64,000 nt of DNA from Levilactobacillus yonginensis. Lineage in GTDB: Bacteria > Bacillota > Bacilli > Lactobacillales > Lactobacillaceae. The translations under genes and the position numbers were made by a program. Of this stretch, positions 1 to 9,673 are shown in pieces (the stretch's first letter is position 1; each line of letters opens with the position of its first letter). The notes below the pieces were generated by a model that saw nothing but the letters and a program-made list of their open reading frames with translations, was not told the origin of the DNA and ran no database searches. The DNA lies in NCBI RefSeq assembly GCF_964065165.1, contig NZ_OZ061549.1, positions 1,116,001-1,180,000 on the forward strand. Reading direction: 5' to 3'.

Positions 1-10
1 GATTAATTTT

Positions 11-238
11 TTAATACTTTGTTCTACGAAAGTTTGTTAACCGACGCTCTGCTTCCTCTTCACACGGTGTGAAGACGCGAGCAATATCTCGGTTGATCAA
101 AGCCATTGCCTGATACCCAACAATCAAAGCCAGCTTACGTGAAGCTGCTGCCCGCAATGGAATCAGCGCCTGATGACGTTGTCTGCGGGAAATGTGTCCT
201 CGTAACCGTGGTCGTTCTAATTGCTGCGATTGAGCCAT
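11..238 (-). CDS. Small basic protein of unknown function
   Basis: A 75-residue protein rich in Arg and Ala (about 12 Arg in the first 45 residues), with no signal peptide or membrane segment. A strong GAGGAGGG ribosome binding site lies 5-6 nt before the ATG, which is the main reason to call it a gene. It lies 81 nt downstream of alr on the same strand and may be the last gene of the acpS-alr transcript. I do not recognise the family. The N-terminal half resembles a nucleic-acid-binding basic stretch, but that is only composition. Confidence 0.6.
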   Translation of the reverse strand: MAQSQQLERPRLRGHISRRQRHQALIPLRAAASRKLALIVGYQAMALINRDIARVFTPCEEEAERRLTNFRRTKY

Positions 239-319
239 GAATTGCCCTCCTCAAGTAAATTCACTTCGTCTCATACAGTTTACCACGAAACACCATCTCT
301 GGACACATAACACGATAAA

Positions 320-1447
320 TTAATGACGATAGACCCGCGGTACCCGTGTGGTGAAACCACAGGCAATTTCATAATGAATCGTGTCACAGTAGTCCGCGAT
401 GTCTTGCAGTGTAATCCGTTCGTGACCATCTTGGCCGATCAACGTGACCTTAGTTCGCCGAGGATACCGGTGTGGCAGCCGCACCATCAATTGATCCATG
501 CAAACACGACCAACAATTTCACAGCGCTGACCGTCAACTAGGACGTCAAACCCTTGCATCCGTCGTGGGTAGCCATCGGCATACCCAATGGACACCGTTC
601 CGATCCATTCATCCTCCGGTAAAGTGTAAGTTGCCCCATAACTGACTGATGAGCCCGCTGGCACCAACCGGGCTTGCATTAATTCACTGGTCAGGCTCAT
701 CGCCGGTTGCAGCGGATACGGTTCAGCAATAGCCGTTCCCGACGGATTCAACCCGTAGCCTGCCGCTCCGAAGCGCACCATGTTGCCATTGCAAGCGTCA
801 TGCCACAGGCTCGTTGCCGAGTTGGAGACGTGCACATACCGTGGCTTTTGCGGTAACCAGTCCGTTAAATCGTGCCATTTAGCCACTTGCTTCTGAAAAT
901 AATCGTCATTGGGATCATCCGCCGTGGAGAAGTGGGTAAAAATCCCTTCGAAATTGAACTGTGCCGGATGTTGTCGGAGAAAATCAACGACTCCTTCGAC
1001 CTCGACCTTGGTCTGAAAACCAATTCGACCCATTCCCGTGTCTAACGCTAGATGAACAGACAATGGTTGCACCGTTTCAAATAACGACAGTGACCGCATC
1101 GCCAATTCAAGCCATTCCAAATCAGCTACGGCAACGGAGATATTCTGTTCGACCATGACCGGTGCGTCAGCTGGCTCCGTGACCCCCAAAACCAGAATAG
1201 GTTCATCAAATCCGGCTGCCCTGAGTTCTAAAGCTTCATCCAATATTGCCACGCAAAATCCCGTGGCACCGGCTTCCTTTGCCGCCTGAGCGACCTGTAC
1301 GGCCCCATGACCGTAGCCGTTGGCTTTCACGACCATGAATAAGTCACAACCCGTGGCTAAACGATCAACTTCCGTGTGAATATTGGCCCGCAAGGCCTGA
1401 CGATCAATTACCAGCTGTGTTGGCCGGTGCCCCCCTACTACTACCAT
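320..1447 (-). CDS. alr: Alanine racemase
   Basis: A PLP-dependent racemase converting L-Ala to D-Ala for the peptidoglycan stem peptide; cytoplasmic, normally a dimer. At 375 residues it has the family's usual length. The PLP lysine is K41 in [10 protein letters not shown], and the opposing catalytic tyrosine is Y270 in SVSYGATY. The TIM-barrel part comes first and the beta domain, with GYADGYPR and [10 protein letters not shown], follows. The start lies 5 nt after the acpS stop, so the two are co-transcribed and probably translationally coupled. D-Ala made here supplies the D-Ala-D-Ala used by MurF, encoded upstream. Confidence 0.97.
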   Translation of the reverse strand: MVVVGGHRPTQLVIDRQALRANIHTEVDRLATGCDLFMVVKANGYGHGAVQVAQAAKEAGATGFCVAILDEALELRAAGFDEPILVLGVTEPADAPVMVEQNISVAVADLEWLELAMRSLSLFETVQPLSVHLALDTGMGRIGFQTKVEVEGVVDFLRQHPAQFNFEGIFTHFSTADDPNDDYFQKQVAKWHDLTDWLPQKPRYVHVSNSATSLWHDACNGNMVRFGAAGYGLNPSGTAIAEPYPLQPAMSLTSELMQARLVPAGSSVSYGATYTLPEDEWIGTVSIGYADGYPRRMQGFDVLVDGQRCEIVGRVCMDQLMVRLPHRYPRRTKVTLIGQDGHERITLQDIADYCDTIHYEIACGFTTRVPRVYRH

Positions 1448-1452
1448 GAACC

Positions 1453-1809
1453 TTACCCTCTTTCTAAAATTACCTCCGTCATGACCATCGTCGCCGTATG
1501 TGAGATTGACACAAAGGCGTTGCCCCCGAAGGGATGACGGATTACGCTTGGACGGCCGGTCTGGTCGTCACGAATCTCGATATCTTGAAATCCTACGGTC
1601 CTGCCAATACCAGTCCCCAAAGCTTTGCTGTATGACTCTTTGGCCGACCACCGTCCGGCGATGAATTCAACGGCTCGTTGCCCACTTAGCTGACCATAGT
1701 CGGTCAACTCATTGGGAGTCAGAACCTTATCTAGGAATCGCGGATGCTTAGCCACAACCGCGTTGACCCGAGCCAAATCAGTGATATCGATGCCAATTCC
1801 GTAGATCAC
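1453..1809 (-). CDS. acpS: Holo-[acyl-carrier-protein] synthase
   Basis: Transfers 4'-phosphopantetheine from CoA to a serine of apo-ACP, activating fatty acid synthesis. Family marks are GIGIDITDL near the N-terminus (metal-binding Asp), the [17 protein letters not shown] helix with its catalytic Glu, and SISHT near the C-terminus. I chose the GTG start that gives MIYGIGIDI (118 residues). An AGAGGTG ribosome binding site lies 6 nt before it, while the upstream ATG and GTG codons sit inside or against that site. Directly upstream of alr. The acpS-alr pair is common in Firmicutes. Confidence 0.95.
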   Translation of the reverse strand: MIYGIGIDITDLARVNAVVAKHPRFLDKVLTPNELTDYGQLSGQRAVEFIAGRWSAKESYSKALGTGIGRTVGFQDIEIRDDQTGRPSVIRHPFGGNAFVSISHTATMVMTEVILERG

Positions 1810-1958
1810 TATCATCACCTCTCTTTATTTTGTCCAGACTGTATTTTATCACAGCAAAGCGTGATTACCGCAACAAGTTACCCAGTTAAGCGTAATTGTA
1901 AACTAATGTTAAGAAGCGGGTCAGCTTTCAGGTAGTCGTAATCCCACCCAATTTAGTC

Positions 1959-1997
1959 AAAAAGGGAGAGTGGGCTCGCGATCCGCACTCTCCCTTG
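1959..1997 (-). terminator. Rho-independent terminator after the eRF1-like gene
   Basis: On the minus strand an AAGGGAGAGTG arm pairs with CACTCTCCCTT around a GC-rich loop, followed by T residues. It lies just past the stop at 2006. Confidence 0.85.
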
Positions 1998-2005
1998 TCA
2001 CTAGA

Positions 2006-3148
2006 TTAATGCATCACAGCCTCGCGGAGCCGGAGTTGTGCAGCTACAGGTTGACTCGTTGGCATCATCTCAGCTGGTAACAGGTGAACCTCACCACCAA
2101 GCTGACTAACCAAGAGTGCCAAATCATTGTAGAGATTGTTCTGCCGGCTTAGAGCCGTCACCGTCAGCACTTCACCCTGTTCATTCAAATGGCCCGGTTG
2201 AAAGGCATCCGTTCGAATCCAGAGTTGCGTCAGCTGGCCTTGAACGGCCGCCGTGGCTAACCGGCCGAGATCCATGACAATTTGTTCATTTTGCCGGGCC
2301 TTAGCAAAGGCATCTTGACGAATCTGGGCGGCCTGTTCATAACGTTGGCGGTTCACACCAACCGTTAAGGCAGCGAGTGTTTGATTAGCAGCCGCCAAGT
2401 TTGGCACCTGCGTTACCCGCACAATGGACTCCAGGTAAGCGTTTTGGGAAAGCTTACGGAAATTTCCTTGCTCACTGGCACCAGCCACTAAGATCAGGGG
2501 AACCTGAGCAACATTTGAATAATGCTGGGTCACATAAGCATCAACCTGCTGGAAATAGTTTCGCTGGTCGGCGGCTTTAGCAGTGTCCAATGAACCGGTG
2601 CCACTGTAATGAGTCCCAACACCAGCCGATCGCTGCCAACGACCCCGGTCACGAACTTCCTCACCTAGTGCTTGCGCCATAGTCGTGGGAGCCTCGATAG
2701 GTAAATTAACCAGCTCGGCGCGGCTGTTCCTAACCTGAGCCAGTTCAAAGGCTTCACGACCAAGTAAGAGCAGATCATAATCACTCGCTTGATCTTGTGC
2801 CTGTAAAATTGGAAGCACGTTCGGCTGATAAGTTACCGCCAAGGTCGGCATTACCGGACTGTGCACCCAATAATGGTAGCTTGTCGTTGGCCCGGCCATA
2901 ATTAGAAGACCCATGGCACTCCCGTTGGTTAACGCACCGTGGGTAAACGGAGCAAAGGCCGGTTCATACGCAGACCACACTCTGTCAGGTGCTAACTCGG
3001 TTAATTGAGACCGTGCCTGTTTCAGCAAACTATTAAATTGCGTTCGGTCGGTATTCGGAATCCCTGTAATGGGTAAGGTCATTGTCACAAAAGGACCTGG
3101 CTTCGTGGCGAGCGTCAGTGCTGCGTGTAAGTCAAAGTGGTTTGCCAT
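2006..3148 (-). CDS. Putative baeRF-type (eRF1-like) protein
   Basis: A 380-residue cytoplasmic protein with no signal peptide or membrane segment. The middle (YDLLLLGREAFELAQVRNSRAELV) and the later alpha/beta region (QVPLILVAGASEQGNFRKLSQN) resemble the bacterial archaeo-eukaryotic release-factor (baeRF) families, whose domains recall eRF1 domains 2 and 3 and pelota. No GGQ motif is present, so peptidyl-tRNA hydrolysis in the eRF1 manner is not supported. Members are usually hypothetical proteins thought to act on or near ribosomes. It forms its own transcription unit, with a 17-bp-spaced promoter upstream and a terminator downstream. The family call is from pattern recognition and is moderate. 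Confidence 0.55.
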   Translation of the reverse strand: MANHFDLHAALTLATKPGPFVTMTLPITGIPNTDRTQFNSLLKQARSQLTELAPDRVWSAYEPAFAPFTHGALTNGSAMGLLIMAGPTTSYHYWVHSPVMPTLAVTYQPNVLPILQAQDQASDYDLLLLGREAFELAQVRNSRAELVNLPIEAPTTMAQALGEEVRDRGRWQRSAGVGTHYSGTGSLDTAKAADQRNYFQQVDAYVTQHYSNVAQVPLILVAGASEQGNFRKLSQNAYLESIVRVTQVPNLAAANQTLAALTVGVNRQRYEQAAQIRQDAFAKARQNEQIVMDLGRLATAAVQGQLTQLWIRTDAFQPGHLNEQGEVLTVTALSRQNNLYNDLALLVSQLGGEVHLLPAEMMPTSQPVAAQLRLREAVMH

Positions 3149-3207
3149 AATGATTTATCCTCCATAGTCGATTGCCATAAGATCCTTCGTATCAATTCGA
3201 TAAGCAA

Positions 3208-3236
3208 ATAATACCATGGCCAGTCACCAAACGCAA
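3208..3236 (-). promoter_or_regulatory. Promoter of the eRF1-like gene
   Basis: Minus strand: -35 TTGCGT (3231-3236), 17-bp spacer, -10 TATTAT (3208-3213), 60 nt before the start at 3148. The -10 is close to consensus; the -35 is weak. Confidence 0.5.
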
Positions 3237-3256
3237 CTAATATTTTTAACTAATAT

Positions 3257-3275
3257 AGATTTATAGTATAAATCT
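3257..3275. promoter_or_regulatory. Perfect 19-bp palindrome, possible operator
   Basis: AGATTTATA and TATAAATCT flank a central G with no mismatch. It lies about 20 bp upstream of the predicted -35 of the eRF1-like gene and beyond the cshA terminator. It has no T-tract and is AT-rich, so it fits a protein-binding site better than a terminator. No regulator for it is encoded nearby. Confidence 0.4.
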
Positions 3276-3341
3276 GTTTGACGATCCGCGATTTACCGGC
3301 GTTCCAGACTAGAAAAAATTTTTTCAATAATCTGGCACAAA

Positions 3342-3376
3342 GAAAAAGCCCCTACCGGTTGCCGCCGGTAGGAGCT
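3342..3376 (-). terminator. Terminator of cshA
   Basis: Minus strand: CTCCTACCGGC pairs with ACCGGTAGGGG, then GCTTTTTCTTT. It lies 25 nt past the cshA stop. Confidence 0.9.
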
Positions 3377-3401
3377 CACTTCTAATCAATTTTAGATAAA
3401 A

Positions 3402-4997
3402 CTAGTCTTTCTTACGAATGGTGAAGCCGCGGCTGCCACCTTCGTTACGCCGACCACTGTTACCGCCGTTACTCCGACGGTTCCGGTTGTCGCCACCATG
3501 ATTACGTGAATCATGACTCCGAGAAGAATCATGACCGCCACGTGATCCACCGTGACCGCCGCCACGTGAGTCATTGCTCCGATGGCCACGGTAACCGCCG
3601 CCACCATTGCCATTGCGACGATGGTTACCGCCACCGTGATGGTAGCCACCACCGCCATGACGTTTGCCCCCACGCTTAGGCAATGGCCGTTCTGGCGTGA
3701 TCTTAACGGGTACTTGGTTGCTGTTATCCTTGGTTAGGTCGTTTAAGAGCGCCGCAACCAAGTCTTCAGCATCGTATTCGTTCAAGAGGCTCTCGGCCGT
3801 CTTAGCGAACTTTTCGGTATCCGTCTTGCTGACCAATTCGTCAACTGCTTTTTTAGCAGCGCCCAATTGGCTAACCAAGGCTTCTTCATCCGAAGGTGGC
3901 TTCAAAGGAAGCATCCGCACCTTCGTCAACTTTTCGATTTCACGCAAGTAGTCCATTTCATTTGGCGTTACGAAAGTCATGGAAACCCCATGCTTCCCGG
4001 CACGACCAGTACGGCCAACACGGTGAACGTAACTATCTGGATCTTGTGGAATATCGTAGTTATAAACGTGCGTCACGTCATTGATATCAATCCCACGAGC
4101 AGCCACGTCGGTTGCAACTAAGATGTCTAATTGACCATGACGGAATTCGTTCATGATTTGTGTCCGACGCTTCTGCGTCAAGTCCCCATGAATCCCTGCA
4201 GCGTTATAGCCACGAGCTTGCAGCCCACTAGAGATTTCATCAACCCGACGCTTCGTCCGTGTGAAGACGATGGTCAAATCTGGTGATTGAACGTCAAAGA
4301 ACCGCGTCATCACATCAAACTTTTCAAAGTCACGTGAACGAACGTAGAATTGATCGATCAAGTCGGTCGTTAATTCCTTAGCCTTAATCTTCACGTGCTT
4401 AGGGTCTTGCATGAACTGAACACCAACCCGCTTAATTTCGGGTGGCATCGTTGCTGAGAAGAGCATCGTTTGACGTTCTTCTGGCAATTGCTTGATGATG
4501 TCTTCAATATCATCCAAGAATCCCATGTTTAACATTTCATCAGCTTCATCTAAGACCAACATTTGAACATGGTCCAGCTTCAGCGTGTGTCGGCGAATAT
4601 GATCCAATAACCGACCCGGGGTCCCAACAACCACTTGCGGGTGGTTCTTTAAGGATTTGATTTGACGACGAATATCTGCCCCACCGTAAACGACTTGGAC
4701 ATTTGCCCGTTCGTTACGGCCTAATTTATAAATTTCTTCTTGGGTTTGGATAGCCAGTTCCCGTGTTGGGGAAACAACCAACGCTTGCACGTTTTCGTTG
4801 CTTTTATCAATCTTTTCCAAGATTGGTAAAGCGAAGGCCGCAGTCTTCCCAGTACCAGTCTGAGCTTGGCCGATAACATCTTGACCAGCTAAGACCATTG
4901 GGATTGTCTCGGCTTGAATTGGGGTCGCTTCTTCATAACCTGCTGTGGTAACTGCTTTCAGTAGGTCTTCAGAAAGACCTAGTTCGTTAAACTTCAA
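3402..4997 (-). CDS. cshA: DEAD-box ATP-dependent RNA helicase
   Basis: An RNA helicase of the CshA group, acting in RNA turnover and ribosome assembly, notably in the cold. Motifs in order: Q motif (TPIQ, about 25-28), Walker A AQTGTGKT (45-52), PTREL (78-82), DEAD (150-153), SAT (181-183), and HRVGRTGRAG near residue 320. From about residue 445 the protein is a disordered tail of Gly, Arg, His, Asn and Ser with repeated RGG and HGG units, suited to binding RNA. The start is a TTG with AGGAGG 9 nt upstream. It lies downstream of murF but has its own long leader. Confidence 0.96.
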   Translation of the reverse strand: MKFNELGLSEDLLKAVTTAGYEEATPIQAETIPMVLAGQDVIGQAQTGTGKTAAFALPILEKIDKSNENVQALVVSPTRELAIQTQEEIYKLGRNERANVQVVYGGADIRRQIKSLKNHPQVVVGTPGRLLDHIRRHTLKLDHVQMLVLDEADEMLNMGFLDDIEDIIKQLPEERQTMLFSATMPPEIKRVGVQFMQDPKHVKIKAKELTTDLIDQFYVRSRDFEKFDVMTRFFDVQSPDLTIVFTRTKRRVDEISSGLQARGYNAAGIHGDLTQKRRTQIMNEFRHGQLDILVATDVAARGIDINDVTHVYNYDIPQDPDSYVHRVGRTGRAGKHGVSMTFVTPNEMDYLREIEKLTKVRMLPLKPPSDEEALVSQLGAAKKAVDELVSKTDTEKFAKTAESLLNEYDAEDLVAALLNDLTKDNSNQVPVKITPERPLPKRGGKRHGGGGYHHGGGNHRRNGNGGGGYRGHRSNDSRGGGHGGSRGGHDSSRSHDSRNHGGDNRNRRSNGGNSGRRNEGGSRGFTIRKKD

Positions 4998-5141
4998 AAA
5001 TATTTTCCTCCTAATGGATACGTCGCCCTAGTGCCTCAAAATACTTGGAAAAAATCCGTTTTCCTTGGTGCGGATGATGATTGGCTAGAACGGGGTAATT
5101 TCGTTTCTTAAATACAACTAAGCCATCATACAACGCTGAAA

Positions 5142-5178
5142 CAAAATAAGCAACTCCCAACACTCGTGGAAGTTGCTT
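5142..5178 (-). terminator. Terminator of murF
   Basis: Minus strand: AAGCAACTTCC pairs with GGGAGTTGCTT (11 bp, one G-T), followed by ATTTTGTTTC. It starts about 10 nt after the murF stop. Confidence 0.8.
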
Positions 5179-5188
5179 CATTTTCACT

Positions 5189-6574
5189 TTAGTTTTCAGT
5201 GGAATCCCGCAGTGCGGCCAACACTTGCTCCAAATGAATACCATGGGATGCCTTTAATAAAATCTGATCAGCAGGGGTTAATTTCGCCTGTAAATCAGTT
5301 GTAAGCGTTGTCAGCTCATCCGCAGCATAATGGGCTACTGGCAAGCTTGGATAACGATCTGCCAATGCTTTAGCCAGTGACTCCATCAGCGGACCAACCA
5401 AGTAGACGCCAGCAATGGCCGCTGGGTCAATTGACGTAGCAAGGCCAGCGTGCATTGCACTAGCCTGATCGCCCAACTCCAACATATCTCCTAACACCAC
5501 GTAGCGCTTACCGGCAACTGGCGTCTGTGAGAAGGCAGCTAAGACTTCTTTGACAGCCGTTGGATTGGAGTTGTAAACATCACTCAGGATAGCTGTTCCA
5601 GTACTACTCTCCAGCCATTCAGCTCGGTTCTCAGTCAGGTTGACCGTGGCTAACGCCTTCTGCGCACTCTCGGGACGAATCCGGTAAACGGAAGCCACTG
5701 AAAGCGCTGCAAGGGCGTTGTTCACATTGTAGGCACCAATCATGGGAATCGTAAAGGTCACTTTGGGCCACTGATTGGTCACAAAGCTCGTTGACGTGGA
5801 CGTCGCTTGAACGTCGGTAGCAAAAAGATCGTCGGTTCCCTCTTGACCAAAAGTTACTTGCCGTTGAACCAAAACCGTTGAACGTTCACGCAGTAATGGT
5901 TCATCCCCATCATAGACGAAAATCCCATCGTCACTAAGACTGTGGGTAATCTCCATCTTAGCATCCGCAATCTTGTCCCGCGTCCCAAAGAATTCGATGT
6001 GGGCTTCACCAATCATGGTAATCACTGCCAAATCTGGCATGACTAAGTGACTCAGAAAGTCAAGCTGACCCGGCCGGTCCATGCCCATCTCAACCACTAA
6101 CATTTCGGTATTGGGTTCCATGGACAGAACTGTCATGGGGACACCAATCTCATTATTGAAGTTAGCATGGGTCTTGGTCACATTGAACTGCGTGGCCAGC
6201 ACTGCAGCAATCATGTCTTTCGTGGTAGTCTTACCGTTACTACCAGTAATGGCAACCACTCGCGGATTGATCTTAGATAAATAATACTGAGCCAGGTCCT
6301 GTAAAGCCTTCAGAGAATCCGCCACTTGGAGAACGGGAAAATCAGCGGGAGCACTAGCCATGTCGCGGGCCCATAACGTGGCAACTGCCCCGTGGTCAAT
6401 GGCTGATTGAATAAATTGATGGCCGTCCTGTTCACCAGTCAATGGGATAAAGAGGCCCCCTGGCTGGAGGTGTCGACTGTCAAAAGCCACGCTGGTCACA
6501 CTGACACTACGCCATTGTTCGAAATCATTGATTGCTCCAACTGCATGAGCAATTTCAGCAAGCTGCATCTTCAT
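5189..6574 (-). CDS. murF: UDP-MurNAc-tripeptide--D-Ala-D-Ala ligase
   Basis: Adds D-Ala-D-Ala to the UDP-MurNAc tripeptide, the last cytoplasmic step of peptidoglycan precursor assembly. At 461 residues it has normal length. The N-terminal substrate domain includes SVAFDSRHLQPGGLFIPL. The ATP loop is VAITGSNGKTTTKDM, and NFNNEIGVP is the typical follow-on motif. SDVYNSNPTAV in the C-terminal half and DMLELG further on are also characteristic. TAGGAG lies 7 nt before the ATG. Functionally linked to alr in the same window through D-Ala. Confidence 0.97.
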   Translation of the reverse strand: MKMQLAEIAHAVGAINDFEQWRSVSVTSVAFDSRHLQPGGLFIPLTGEQDGHQFIQSAIDHGAVATLWARDMASAPADFPVLQVADSLKALQDLAQYYLSKINPRVVAITGSNGKTTTKDMIAAVLATQFNVTKTHANFNNEIGVPMTVLSMEPNTEMLVVEMGMDRPGQLDFLSHLVMPDLAVITMIGEAHIEFFGTRDKIADAKMEITHSLSDDGIFVYDGDEPLLRERSTVLVQRQVTFGQEGTDDLFATDVQATSTSTSFVTNQWPKVTFTIPMIGAYNVNNALAALSVASVYRIRPESAQKALATVNLTENRAEWLESSTGTAILSDVYNSNPTAVKEVLAAFSQTPVAGKRYVVLGDMLELGDQASAMHAGLATSIDPAAIAGVYLVGPLMESLAKALADRYPSLPVAHYAADELTTLTTDLQAKLTPADQILLKASHGIHLEQVLAALRDSTEN

Positions 6575-6684
6575 GTTTTCTACTCCTAATTGGCGGAATG
6601 GTCACTGGGACCGTCCCGTTGTCAAATTGATTTCTGTTCGGTAAGTCAGCCAAACAGTTCTAATCGCAATAAAATCTGTTTTTC

Positions 6685-6690
6685 ATTATA
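6685..6690 (-). promoter_or_regulatory. Probable -10 box upstream of murF
   Basis: A perfect TATAAT on the minus strand, about 110 nt before the murF start. The matching -35 is not close to consensus. Confidence 0.4.
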
Positions 6691-6723
6691 CCATGAATTA
6701 CGCTCACCTAACTTAAAACGCAA

Positions 6724-6760
6724 ATAAAAACCACTGAGGGCAAGGACCCAACAGTGGTTG
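6724..6760 (-). terminator. Terminator of the conserved unknown gene
   Basis: Minus strand: AACCACTG and CAGTGGTT arms, then TTTTATTTG, directly after the stop at 6770. Confidence 0.85.
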
Positions 6761-6769
6761 ACAAACTTT

Positions 6770-7555
6770 CTAAATGGAATCAGCTACGTCACTAAAGACC
6801 TGGTTGTCGTGAATGCTCAACGCCCACTCACCGGTAGTTAAATCGTAACGTAAACTCGCAACTTCTCGTGAATCCGCATAGACCTCTTCTTGAGAATACC
6901 AGGTATTCTGTCGCTCTGGATGAGTGATTGCCCGCACCGGAATCACGTAAACCCGGTGACGTTCAACCAATTGATCAAACGCAACAATCATACCATCCAT
7001 CAGTCCTTGTGTTAGCTGTAACACAATTTCATGAGGCAGGTCGCTAATCGCCAACGGCCGGGCAAACACCCATCGGTTGTTGTGCATCGCGCGTAAATGC
7101 CGCTTAATACTAACTTCTAACACATGATCAAAATCCGCTAAATTCCGATAATAGATTTTGTAGAACCCATCCCTTAACGTTAGAAATGCATACGCGTTCT
7201 GTAATTTAGCATAAAACGGTGTGCGAATGTGCGTTTCCATATGGGCCAGATAAAGGAGTTCCGCTAATTCACCTGGTAAAAGAAAATCGAGGTCGTCACT
7301 ATGCGTGTAGTCTAACCATTTCACCGCATGCTCGTGCTTACCTAGTAGGTAACGCCGAACTTGCGCCTGGCCCGTGACCGTCTGTAACCGGGTGTGCGGA
7401 TTAATTTCCACATCATTACCGGATTCTTCATTCAGCAAAAGCAACTGATTTGGGATGGCCGGAACGCCATTTAAAAAATCAGCTGGTGATATGCCCAACG
7501 AATAAATCATATTCGTCACGGGTTCTAGACTTAAATAAATGAAATTTCCGCGCAT
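6770..7555 (-). CDS. Conserved protein of unknown function
   Basis: A 261-residue protein with no signal peptide, membrane span or metal-binding motif that I can see. It is rich in aromatic residues and alternates predicted helices and strands. The middle part (ELAELLYLAHMETHIRTPFYAKLQNAYAFL split by loops) looks like a helical bundle. The end has a strand-rich section with EWALSIHDNQVF. It is transcribed alone between htpX and murF, with its own terminator. The ribosome binding site is weak (GGGGAAAGAG about 8 nt upstream). I do not recognise the family. Confidence 0.75.
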   Translation of the reverse strand: MRGNFIYLSLEPVTNMIYSLGISPADFLNGVPAIPNQLLLLNEESGNDVEINPHTRLQTVTGQAQVRRYLLGKHEHAVKWLDYTHSDDLDFLLPGELAELLYLAHMETHIRTPFYAKLQNAYAFLTLRDGFYKIYYRNLADFDHVLEVSIKRHLRAMHNNRWVFARPLAISDLPHEIVLQLTQGLMDGMIVAFDQLVERHRVYVIPVRAITHPERQNTWYSQEEVYADSREVASLRYDLTTGEWALSIHDNQVFSDVADSI

Positions 7556-7630
7556 ACGCCAACACTCTTTCCCCTAGTATCAATCATGTTTAATTGTACT
7601 ACGAAACCGCCTCCAACTGTCCATAAATTT

Positions 7631-8521
7631 TTACATTTTTTCGAGTCGTTCAATCCGATCGGCCATTGGTGGATGCGTGGCAAATAAATCAGCAAAATTT
7701 TTCTTTCCTTTAAAAGGATCACTGATGTAAAGCGCCGCACTATTGGCATCAGCCGCCTTCATAGGTGCACTATCGTCGATTTTCTGTAACGCACTGATTA
7801 GACCTTGCGGGTTCCGAGTCAGTTCAACGCTAGAGGCATCAGCTAGGTATTCTCGGTTCCGGGACAAGGCCATCTGAGCAATGCTAGCAGCAAGCGGTGC
7901 CAAGATGATCAGCACAATTGAGATGACCAAGCCGATGGCATTGCCACCAGAATCACGATCATCTCGCCGCCGCGCACCACCCCACCAGAGCCAGTTGCTG
8001 GCAAAATTAACCAGCAGACCAATAGCTGCCGATAACGCTAAAGCAATCGTTTGTAGGCGGATATCATAGTTACGGACGTGAGAAATTTCGTGGCCAATAA
8101 CCCCTTCCATCTCTTCACGATTCAACCGTTCTAGAATACCAGTCGTCACCGCAACCGCTGCGTGTTCGGGGTTATTTCCCGTCGCAAAAGCGTTAGGACT
8201 GGCGTCATCAATAATGAACACTCGCGGCATGGGTACTTGACCTACCATCGCCATGTCTTCTACCAAGTGCCACAGCTCCGGCGCCTGATTTTCATCAGTA
8301 ATTTCCTTGGCGTGGTTCATACTCATAATCACGTTAGTCGACTGACTAATCATAATTAGCATGTAAACCCCAGTAACCACAGCTGCCAACAAAATTCCCA
8401 ACTCCCAGTTCGCCCAAAATAGGTCGCCTAATGCCGCACCAATGGCGAGCACTAATACGCCAAATCCAAACATCACATAGCCGGTCCGGCGCTTATTCAT
8501 GGCAATTTGATCATACAGCAT
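7631..8521 (-). CDS. htpX: HtpX-type membrane zinc metalloprotease
   Basis: A membrane-embedded M48 peptidase for quality control of membrane proteins. Four hydrophobic segments are visible: about 13-35, 40-60, 155-175 and 195-215. The zinc site is HEISH (144-148), with a third ligand in the later NREYLAD motif, so the active site is on the cytoplasmic face between the second and third spans. At 296 residues it has normal length. It lies 8 nt downstream of lemA, and the lemA-htpX pair is a common operon in Lactobacillales. Confidence 0.95.
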   Translation of the reverse strand: MLYDQIAMNKRRTGYVMFGFGVLVLAIGAALGDLFWANWELGILLAAVVTGVYMLIMISQSTNVIMSMNHAKEITDENQAPELWHLVEDMAMVGQVPMPRVFIIDDASPNAFATGNNPEHAAVAVTTGILERLNREEMEGVIGHEISHVRNYDIRLQTIALALSAAIGLLVNFASNWLWWGGARRRDDRDSGGNAIGLVISIVLIILAPLAASIAQMALSRNREYLADASSVELTRNPQGLISALQKIDDSAPMKAADANSAALYISDPFKGKKNFADLFATHPPMADRIERLEKM

Positions 8522-8529
8522 AGTATCGC

Positions 8530-9105
8530 CTACTTATCTTGGCCAAAGTCATCAAAATCAACCTTCGGCGTCGTCTTTTCTTCTTCAGGGACTTGCAAGT
8601 AGTCGCTCTCTTGGAAATGATGGATCTTGGCGACGATGTTACTTGGAAAGGACTGAATCTTCATGGTCAGATTGGCCACCGAACTGTTATACAACTGCCG
8701 TGAGTAGGCAATTTTGTTTTCAGTATTCGTCAATTCTTCCATTAATTTGCTAAATTGTGCGTTGGCCTTTAAGTCCGGATAATTTTCAGACAAGGCAAAC
8801 AGTGACCGTAACGTCGTAGATAATTGATTAGAAACTTCCATAGTTTGTTGATGATCATCAGCGGGAACTTCAGTCAATTGATTTCGTAGAGCAATCACCT
8901 TTTTTAGGGTGGACTGCTCGTAGTTAGCATACCCTTTCGTCGTTGAAACTAAATTAGGAATCAGGTCATTCCGTCGCTTCAGCTGAACGTCAATCTGACT
9001 CCAAGATTCTTGAACGTGCGTCCGTGTTCGAATCAACCCGTTGTAGGCACCAATGTACCACGCCACCAGGATGACCAGCACGATAATTAAAATTATTGCA
9101 ACCAT
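8530..9105 (-). CDS. lemA: LemA family protein
   Basis: A membrane-anchored coiled-coil protein. A single N-terminal segment (residues 2-20) is followed by a short N-terminal linker ([20 protein letters not shown]) typical of LemA. The long helical region contains [17 protein letters not shown] and the conserved FPSNIVA near the end. At 191 residues it has the usual length. The molecular role of LemA is not settled; it is usually found beside htpX, as here. GGAGGAG lies about 9 nt before the ATG. The last 20 residues are acidic and probably disordered. Confidence 0.94.
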   Translation of the reverse strand: MVAIILIIVLVILVAWYIGAYNGLIRTRTHVQESWSQIDVQLKRRNDLIPNLVSTTKGYANYEQSTLKKVIALRNQLTEVPADDHQQTMEVSNQLSTTLRSLFALSENYPDLKANAQFSKLMEELTNTENKIAYSRQLYNSSVANLTMKIQSFPSNIVAKIHHFQESDYLQVPEEEKTTPKVDFDDFGQDK

Positions 9106-9211
9106 TCTCTATCACTCCTCCAATGGATTCTGGTAAACTCATCATAACAAATGAAAAATTGTGAGGCCAGTAGCTTTGCCTGACTTTAACATTAAATTAG
9201 GAGGTTCCCCC

Positions 9212-9673
9212 ATGCAACACGTTCTGTTTGTCTGTCTCGGTAACATCTGCCGTTCGCCAATGGCGGAGGCCATCTTCAACGATCTTTTGGAACAGCGCCA
9301 CCTCTCCGACCAATTTGAGGTGATATCCGTCGCCACCAGCCCCGAAGAAGAAGGTCATCATCCCCATCCTGGGGCCCTCAAAGCTATGCGCGCTCATGGA
9401 CTAGATGCTAGTCACCATCGCTCCCGCCCCATTACGGCCACGGACTTTGACTGGGCAGATACCATCATTACGATGGACCACGCCAACGTGACTAATCTCC
9501 AACGAATGGCTCCCTCAGCGACCGACGCAGCCAAGGTTCAGCTCTGCCTGGATATTCTCCCCGGTCGCACTGGTGAAGCCATTGACGACCCCTGGTACAC
9601 CCATAAGTTTGAACTGACTTATCAGGAATTGGCAGCGGCATTACCTGCTTGGCTCGATGAACTGACTAAGTAA
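9212..9673 (+). CDS. Low-molecular-weight protein tyrosine phosphatase
   Basis: A cytoplasmic phosphatase of about 17 kDa acting on phosphotyrosine. The P-loop CLGNICRSP (Cys8 to Arg14) opens the protein and the general-acid Asp sits in DDPWY near the C-terminus, so the catalytic set is complete. I start it at the ATG preceded by AGGAGG (8-9 nt), giving 153 residues; the upstream in-frame ATG at 9161 lacks a site and adds an unconserved segment. Divergent from lemA. No kinase or capsule gene lies nearby, so its substrate is unknown. Confidence 0.93.
   Translation: MQHVLFVCLGNICRSPMAEAIFNDLLEQRHLSDQFEVISVATSPEEEGHHPHPGALKAMRAHGLDASHHRSRPITATDFDWADTIITMDHANVTNLQRMAPSATDAAKVQLCLDILPGRTGEAIDDPWYTHKFELTYQELAAALPAWLDELTK

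Noticed and set aside
3392..3673. 93-codon minus-strand frame inside the cshA tail
   Set aside because: An off-frame reading of the Gly/Arg-rich repeat codons, giving an artificial Val/Ala/Met protein.
5011..5244. 77-codon minus-strand frame after murF
   Set aside because: It overlaps the murF end and reads through the murF terminator hairpin; no ribosome binding site or family resemblance.
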